Assembly (NCBI GenBank): GCA_035295165.1
Contig: DATGJN010000103.1
Location: 1-64,000 of the forward strand
Length of the DNA stretch: 64,000 nucleotides
Direction: 5' to 3'
Source of the DNA: a bacterium
GTDB lineage: Bacteria; Sysuimicrobiota; Sysuimicrobiia; Sysuimicrobiales; Segetimicrobiaceae
The notes beneath the pieces were generated by a model. That model made no database searches, was not told the origin of the DNA, and saw only the letters and a program-made list of their open reading frames with translations. A program made the translations under genes and the position numbers. Positions 59,282 to 64,000 of this stretch are shown piece by piece. Position 1 is the first letter of the stretch. Each line of letters begins with the position of its first letter.

Positions 59282-60382
59282 TCACGACGCCGCGAACCGG
59301 AACGTGATCACGTCCCCGTCGCGGATTTCGTAGTCCTTGCCCTCGAGTCGCAGCAATCCGCGGTCGCGTGCCGCGGCGAGGGACCCGCAGACCACGAGGT
59401 CGTCCCACGCGATGACCTCGGCGCGGATGAACCCACGTTCCATGTCGGTGTGAATGCGTCCCGCCGCCTGCGGGGCGTGGGCGCCGGCCGGCACGTGCCA
59501 GGCCCGGACCTCCGAGGAGGCGATCGAGAAGAACGTCCTGAGGCCGAGGAGCGATTGGCACGCCCGCACCAGTCGCGGCAGCCCGCGCTCCGTGAGACCG
59601 AGCGCGGCGAGGAACTGGTGCGCCTCGTCGTTGGGCAGCTCGGACAGTTCCAACTCGAGTTTCGCGAAGATCCCCAACGCCGCCGCGCCGATGTGCGACG
59701 CGTAGCGCTCGACCGCCTCGAGGGCGGCCTGACTCTCGAGGTCGCGATCATCCAGGTTGGCGACGTACAACACAGACCGGGACGTCAGGAGGTGGAGCTG
59801 GTCGGTCACCAGCGCGGCGACGCCTCCGGCGCCCGGCATGACGAACGTCCGCGCCGGGCGCCCCGCGGCGACATGCGCCTCCAGCGCCGCCAGGATGGTG
59901 TCGTCCTCTCGCGCCGCGCGGTCGCCGCTCCGCGCCCGCGGCGTCACCTGCGCGCGCGCCCGCCCCACGGTGGCTAGGTCGGCGAGCAGCAGCTCCGTGT
60001 CGACGATACCGATGTCGCGCACCGGATCAACGCTGCCCTCCACGTGGGCGATGGAGCCGCCGAAACAGCGGACGACGTGGAGCAGGGCGTCCACCTCCCG
60101 GATGTGCCCGAGGAACTGGTTGCCCAGGCCCTCCCCGGCGTGCGCGTTTCGCACGAGCCCGGCGATATCCACCAGTTCGAGCGTCGTCGGTACGACGCGG
60201 TCGGGGTGCATGACCGCGGCGATGGCCGCGAGGCGGTCGTCTGGAATCCGAACGACGCCGACGTTCGGTGCGATCGTGGTGAAGGGGTACGGGGCGATGT
60301 CGGCGTCGGTGGCCGTGATCGCGCGAAAGAGCGTGGACTTGCCGGCGTTGGGAAGGCCGATCAGGCCGCAGGTCAGAGACAC
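59282..60382 (-). CDS. ychF: Redox-regulated ATPase YchF (OBG family)
   Basis: This 366-residue ribosome-associated OBG-family NTPase prefers ATP. G1 is GLIGLPNAGKSTLFRAIT, G2 region TTIAPNVG, G3 LVDIAGLVRNAHAGEGLGNQ and the relaxed specificity motif NLDD in place of NKxD, as in YchF. A coiled-coil insert follows, and the C-terminal TGS-like domain has IHTDMERGFIRAEVIAWDDL and LEGKDYEIRDGDVITFRF. GTG 60382 was chosen because the family N-terminus starts there (VSLTCGLIGLPNAGKST). It is downstream of the GGDEF gene by 28 bp. Confidence 0.95.
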   Translation of the reverse strand: MSLTCGLIGLPNAGKSTLFRAITATDADIAPYPFTTIAPNVGVVRIPDDRLAAIAAVMHPDRVVPTTLELVDIAGLVRNAHAGEGLGNQFLGHIREVDALLHVVRCFGGSIAHVEGSVDPVRDIGIVDTELLLADLATVGRARAQVTPRARSGDRAAREDDTILAALEAHVAAGRPARTFVMPGAGGVAALVTDQLHLLTSRSVLYVANLDDRDLESQAALEAVERYASHIGAAALGIFAKLELELSELPNDEAHQFLAALGLTERGLPRLVRACQSLLGLRTFFSIASSEVRAWHVPAGAHAPQAAGRIHTDMERGFIRAEVIAWDDLVVCGSLAAARDRGLLRLEGKDYEIRDGDVITFRFAAS

Positions 60383-60410
60383 GGTGTATGAGGGGCCGTG
60401 CGCCGGATGC

Positions 60411-63400
60411 TCACCCGGACGTCGCCGCGACCGCGTTGCCGCCGGACTGCTTGACCGCGTACATCCGCCTGTCCGCCGCATCGACGAGGGCGTCCGGCGT
60501 CGCCCCGTCGTCCGGGTGGGTGGCCACGCCGAGGCTCAACGTGATCGACGCCGACTCAGTGCCGACGACGAACGGCGTGCGTTCGACCGTCCTGCGGATA
60601 CGCTCGGCGACTGCGATCGCGGCGTCTTTGGCGGTGTGGGGCAGGCAGATCATGAACTCGTCACCGCCGTACCGGGCGACCACGTCCACCTGTTTCCGGT
60701 GCTCCCGCTCCAGCACGGCGGCGACCTTTCGCAGCACCTCGTCGCCCCGGAGATGGCCGTAGGCGTCGTTGTAGCGTTTGAACCGGTCGATCTCCACCAT
60801 GATCAGCGACAGCGGCAGTTCGTACCGCTTCGCCCGCTCCAGTTCGTGGTCGAGGGCTTGCCGGAAGGCACGGTGGTTCAGCAGGCCCGAGAGCCCGTCC
60901 GTGATCGCCAGGTGCCGGGCCTGCTGGTACAGTTTGGCGTTCTCGATCGCCGCCGCACCGTACGCCGCGATCGTCGTGAGCAGCTGCCGGTCGCGGTCGC
61001 CAAACGATCCCGGCGTGTCGGAGCCGACACTGAGCACGCCCAGCACACGTCCTTCCCAGATCAACGGTGCGGCGAACGCGGCACCCGCCGGCCCGTGCGG
61101 GGTCCCGTCGCCCGCCGCCGACGTATCGGTGATCAACACGGGTCTCGCGTCCCGGGCGGCCCGGCCTTCGGCGCCCTGGCCAACGGCGATGCGCTCCCCG
61201 ATCCGCGCCCGGCCGCCGTGGGCGGCGCGCACCTCCAGGCCGTCCAGCGCATCGGCCAGCGCGAACGTGGCGTGATCGTAGCCGAACCGCCGGCACGTCG
61301 CCGACGCGAGCGCTTCGGCGATCGTCGAGACCTCGAGGGAGGCGTTGAGTTCCTGGGCGATCTCGTACAGCGCCTGCAGGTCGTCCCGACGCTGCTGCGC
61401 CTCGGTGAACAGTTCGGCGTTGCGAAACGACGCGGTGACCTCGCTCGCCAACGTGGCGAGCAGATCGACATCCGCGCGGGTGAGCGTCGGCTCGACGACC
61501 TCGACGTTGAGCGCTCCGATCGCGCGTTCGTCCAACACGATCGGGACGCACGCCTGTTGGGTCACGCGCGGGTCGATCGCGACGTAGTCGGTATCGCGTG
61601 CCACGTCCTCCACGAGCTGCGGCCGTCCGGTGCGGATCGTTCGGCCGATCACGCCACGGGCGGCCGCCTCGGTGTCCGGCGGACGCGCGTAACCGCGATG
61701 GGCCATCACGTGAAGCTGGTCGCCCCGGACCAGGAAAATCGAGGCGAACGGGTACCCGCGCGCGGTGCGCAGTTCGTCGATGAGCGTCTTGCAGACTTCG
61801 TCGGGCCGGAGCGACGCGGCGACGCGGGTGACCGTTCGGTGCACCAACCCGAGCTGATGTGCCCGCTCCTCGGCCTGCCGCAGCAGGCGGGCGTTTTGGA
61901 CCGCGATCGCCGCTTGGTTGGCGAAGGCCCGGCCGAGCGAGATCTCGTCGTCGCCGTACGCCCGGATGACGTCGTGATAGAACGACAGCAGGCCGATCAC
62001 CCCGTCGCGGAAGACCAGCGGAAACATCGCGAGCGTTCGGTATCCGACCTGCCTGACGCCGGCCTGGTCGATCCGGGGATCCTCGAGCACGTCGGGGACG
62101 ACTACCGGCTCACGCAGTCGCATCGCAACATTGCCGAGACTGGTCCCCGCCCGCAGCCGTTCCTCGGCGCTGCGCAGGTGGTCATCGGGCACGCCACGGG
62201 CATGCGTCTGAATGCTCCCCGTCTCCGATTCGACGAGGGAGATCGCGCAGCGATCGGCACCGAGCACATCGCGGGCGCTCTGCTCGATGAGCGCGAAGAT
62301 CGCATCCAGATCGTGTTCGGTGTTGATCCGCTCGGAGATCTGTTCGAGCGCCTTCATCTGTTGCAGCTGGAGCGTGGTCGCGTGCGACAGCCGGGCATTC
62401 TCGATCACGATCGCGCCCTCGTTTGCGAGCGTCTGGAGCAACTCGATCTCCTCCGGAGTCCACTCGTGGGCCTCCGTTCGCCCCACGACGACGGTGCCGA
62501 CCGGCCGGCCGCGAAACGACATCGGCACGGCGAGGAGCGCGATCGACCGTCCGGCCGGGAACGGCACGGGGGCGTCCGGCAGCCTGCGTCGGTCGGCGAT
62601 GACCACCGCCCGCCCGGACTTCAGCGCCTCCGCGGAGACGCGCGTCTGCCAGAGGCCGCCGGGAGCCGCCGTGTTCCAGGCCGCCGTCTCCTCGGCTGTC
62701 AGGTTGTGAAACGCCACGCCCGTCAGCACGCGCGTCCCTGGATCGTACAGTGCCACGGCGCCGCGTTGAGCGCCAAGAGTCACGACCGCGGCGTCGACGA
62801 TCGTCTGCTCGATCGCGTGCGGCCGGCTGTCGCCGACGGCCGCGCGGGCCACCTGTTGCAACGCGGCCATCCTCACCAGCGTGCGGCGCGACGCTTCATA
62901 GAGACGGGCATTGTGGATCGCGAGCGCGGCCTGGGCGGCCAGCGTGGTCACGACCCGCTCGTGGTACGGGGTGAAGTAGCCCGGGATGCGCTTGATCAGG
63001 TGCAGCGTTCCCAGGGCCGTCCCTCCGGCGAGGAGGGGAGCGACGAGCAGCGACCGCACCGCGCTGGCGCCGAAGACCTGCTGCGTGTCGGGCCTCCGGC
63101 GCACGTCCTTGGCGTAGTCGTCAACCGTGACCGCGCGCCGCGAGGCGACCGCGTCGCCCGCGACTCCGACGTCGCCGACCTCGAGCAGCGGCGCGACCGT
63201 CGCCGGGTCCACGCCTCGGGCGAGCGCGAGTCGTTTCGCGCCGCCGGATTCGTACAGGACGACACAGGTGATGTCGGGGGCGGCGAGACGCTGGATCCGA
63301 TCGGCGAGCCTCCCGAGGAGCTCCTGCAGGTCGAGCGTCTGCAGGAGGTCGCTGACCGCGCGGCGGATGTCGGCGGACTCGCTGAGCGCCTGCCGCCGGA

Positions 63401-64000
63401 CGCTGTAGACCAGCAGCACGAAACTCGCGATCATGAGCATCATCAGGGACGCCGCCTCGGACCGCGGCAGGCTTCCCGCGGTGACGAGCGAGATCGCCAT
63501 GCCGGAGGCGCCGAGCACGAGGCTGATGGGGACCTGCCACGAGGCGTTTGCGCGCAAGATCGTCGCGACCGGTTCGCGGCGGCTCGCCGAAAGACGCAGC
63601 GTCACCTGCAGCGCGGTGGCCGCAGCGTACACGACCAGGGTCGCCGTCAGCGGGATTAAAATCAGTTGGTTGTCGGCCGCGCTCAGGCTTGGTCGGCCGA
63701 ACTGGAGGTGGCCCGGCGAAAGCCCGGTCCATGCGACTCCGGCGAGCAGCATCGAGACGGCGCGCTGTCCGATGTTGAATACCGTCCGGACGAGGGACCG
63801 GTGCCTCAGCAGGCTGCCGCCGATCGCGGTCCCGACCACAGCTACGATCGTCGCCGGGACGGGGCCCAGGATCGCGATCGCGGGGATCGTGACGAGCGGG
63901 CCGAACGTGGTTGCGCCCCCAAACGCCAGCGTGACCTGGCACCACTCCGCGCCGACGGCGAGCAGGGCGAACAGGGCGAACGTGCTCGTCGGAGGGTATT
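60411..64000 (-). CDS. Membrane diguanylate cyclase with five GAF domains (5-prime end outside window)
   Basis: At least 1195 residues; the frame is open to the window edge, so the start is missing. An N-terminal membrane region of several helices (FGGATTFGPLVTIPAIAILG, and later TATLVVYAAATALQV) is followed by five GAF-like domains in series. Each is joined by a linker helix ending in AxxAIxNARLYxxA-type sequence. The C-terminal GGDEF domain has DGLSGLLNHRAFRQALDHEL, metal Asp in MVEIDRFKRYNDAYGHLRGD and the active site ARYGGDEFMICL. The I-site position reads KQVD instead of RxxD, so feedback inhibition may be lost. It probably integrates several small-molecule signals into c-di-GMP output. 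Confidence 0.93.
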   Translation of the reverse strand, partial: YPPTSTFALFALLAVGAEWCQVTLAFGGATTFGPLVTIPAIAILGPVPATIVAVVGTAIGGSLLRHRSLVRTVFNIGQRAVSMLLAGVAWTGLSPGHLQFGRPSLSAADNQLILIPLTATLVVYAAATALQVTLRLSASRREPVATILRANASWQVPISLVLGASGMAISLVTAGSLPRSEAASLMMLMIASFVLLVYSVRRQALSESADIRRAVSDLLQTLDLQELLGRLADRIQRLAAPDITCVVLYESGGAKRLALARGVDPATVAPLLEVGDVGVAGDAVASRRAVTVDDYAKDVRRRPDTQQVFGASAVRSLLVAPLLAGGTALGTLHLIKRIPGYFTPYHERVVTTLAAQAALAIHNARLYEASRRTLVRMAALQQVARAAVGDSRPHAIEQTIVDAAVVTLGAQRGAVALYDPGTRVLTGVAFHNLTAEETAAWNTAAPGGLWQTRVSAEALKSGRAVVIADRRRLPDAPVPFPAGRSIALLAVPMSFRGRPVGTVVVGRTEAHEWTPEEIELLQTLANEGAIVIENARLSHATTLQLQQMKALEQISERINTEHDLDAIFALIEQSARDVLGADRCAISLVESETGSIQTHARGVPDDHLRSAEERLRAGTSLGNVAMRLREPVVVPDVLEDPRIDQAGVRQVGYRTLAMFPLVFRDGVIGLLSFYHDVIRAYGDDEISLGRAFANQAAIAVQNARLLRQAEERAHQLGLVHRTVTRVAASLRPDEVCKTLIDELRTARGYPFASIFLVRGDQLHVMAHRGYARPPDTEAAARGVIGRTIRTGRPQLVEDVARDTDYVAIDPRVTQQACVPIVLDERAIGALNVEVVEPTLTRADVDLLATLASEVTASFRNAELFTEAQQRRDDLQALYEIAQELNASLEVSTIAEALASATCRRFGYDHATFALADALDGLEVRAAHGGRARIGERIAVGQGAEGRAARDARPVLITDTSAAGDGTPHGPAGAAFAAPLIWEGRVLGVLSVGSDTPGSFGDRDRQLLTTIAAYGAAAIENAKLYQQARHLAITDGLSGLLNHRAFRQALDHELERAKRYELPLSLIMVEIDRFKRYNDAYGHLRGDEVLRKVAAVLEREHRKQVDVVARYGGDEFMICLPHTAKDAAIAVAERIRRTVERTPFVVGTESASITLSLGVATHPDDGATPDALVDAADRRMYAVKQSGGNAVAATSG

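Noticed and set aside
59757-63659. 1300-codon open frame on the plus strand
   Set aside because: It is antisense to the GGDEF/GAF gene and ychF, has extreme Arg/Asp/His composition and no family pattern. It is a shadow of GC-rich codon use.
1-64000. CRISPR arrays, tRNA genes, insertion sequences or prophage genes
   Set aside because: No regularly spaced direct repeats, cloverleaf-like gene or transposase/integrase motif was found by eye. A covariance-model search would be needed to exclude a tRNA fully.

Overview
This is a very GC-rich, gene-dense bacterial chromosome segment with no rRNA, tRNA, CRISPR array or insertion sequence that I can see. The core block at the right end, read on the minus strand as rpsF-ssb-rpsR-(DUF2232/YybS)-rplI-dnaB, is the order found in Bacillota and related Terrabacteria. 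A Gram-positive style LexA box lies in the dnaB promoter. With the extreme GC content and the many solute-binding proteins, this points to an uncultured soil or sediment lineage of the Terrabacteria (for example the CSP1-3/Sysuimicrobiota or Armatimonadota neighbourhood). That placement is inference.

Layout. 0.2-3.7 kb: dipeptide/oligopeptide ABC importer (binding protein and two permeases). 3.9-5.3 kb: three tandem, related, very small secreted proteins, divergent from an HxlR regulator. 5.3-6.2 kb: DUF2630 and a HAD phosphatase. 6.5-12.1 kb: complete branched-chain amino acid type ABC importer. 12.1-16.2 kb: a six-gene minus-strand run (lipoprotein, CPBP protease, two related membrane proteins, GNAT, aminotransferase), mostly joined by ATGA/GTGA stop-start overlaps. 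16.3-22.9 kb: an orphan binding protein, NagB, a metal-regulated ZnuA-like protein with gene remnants behind it, DoxX, EamA exporter and Lrp regulator. 23-33.2 kb: catabolic and redox enzymes. 33.3-39.6 kb: a YbhGFSR-type ABC drug exporter with its TetR/CecR regulator. 39.7-51.6 kb: MFS exporter, two signalling or regulatory genes, adenine deaminase, MsrB, two DinB proteins, and a MocR regulator divergent from an amino acid permease. 51.8-64 kb: dnaB, the ribosomal/ssb operon, ychF and a large GGDEF sensor running off the window.

The most notable object is dnaB, which carries two inteins. One sits exactly in the Walker A P-loop and the other in the conserved LRE/SG motif. The larger intein keeps its splicing residues, but its LAGLIDADG endonuclease has glycine in place of both catalytic aspartates. 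Other points of interest are the small secreted protein array with its shared divergent promoter, the translationally coupled lipoprotein/CPBP/twin-paralogue cluster, and an orphan zinc-type binding protein followed by a fragment that looks like the tail of its lost permease. Two genes are broken by single missing bases.
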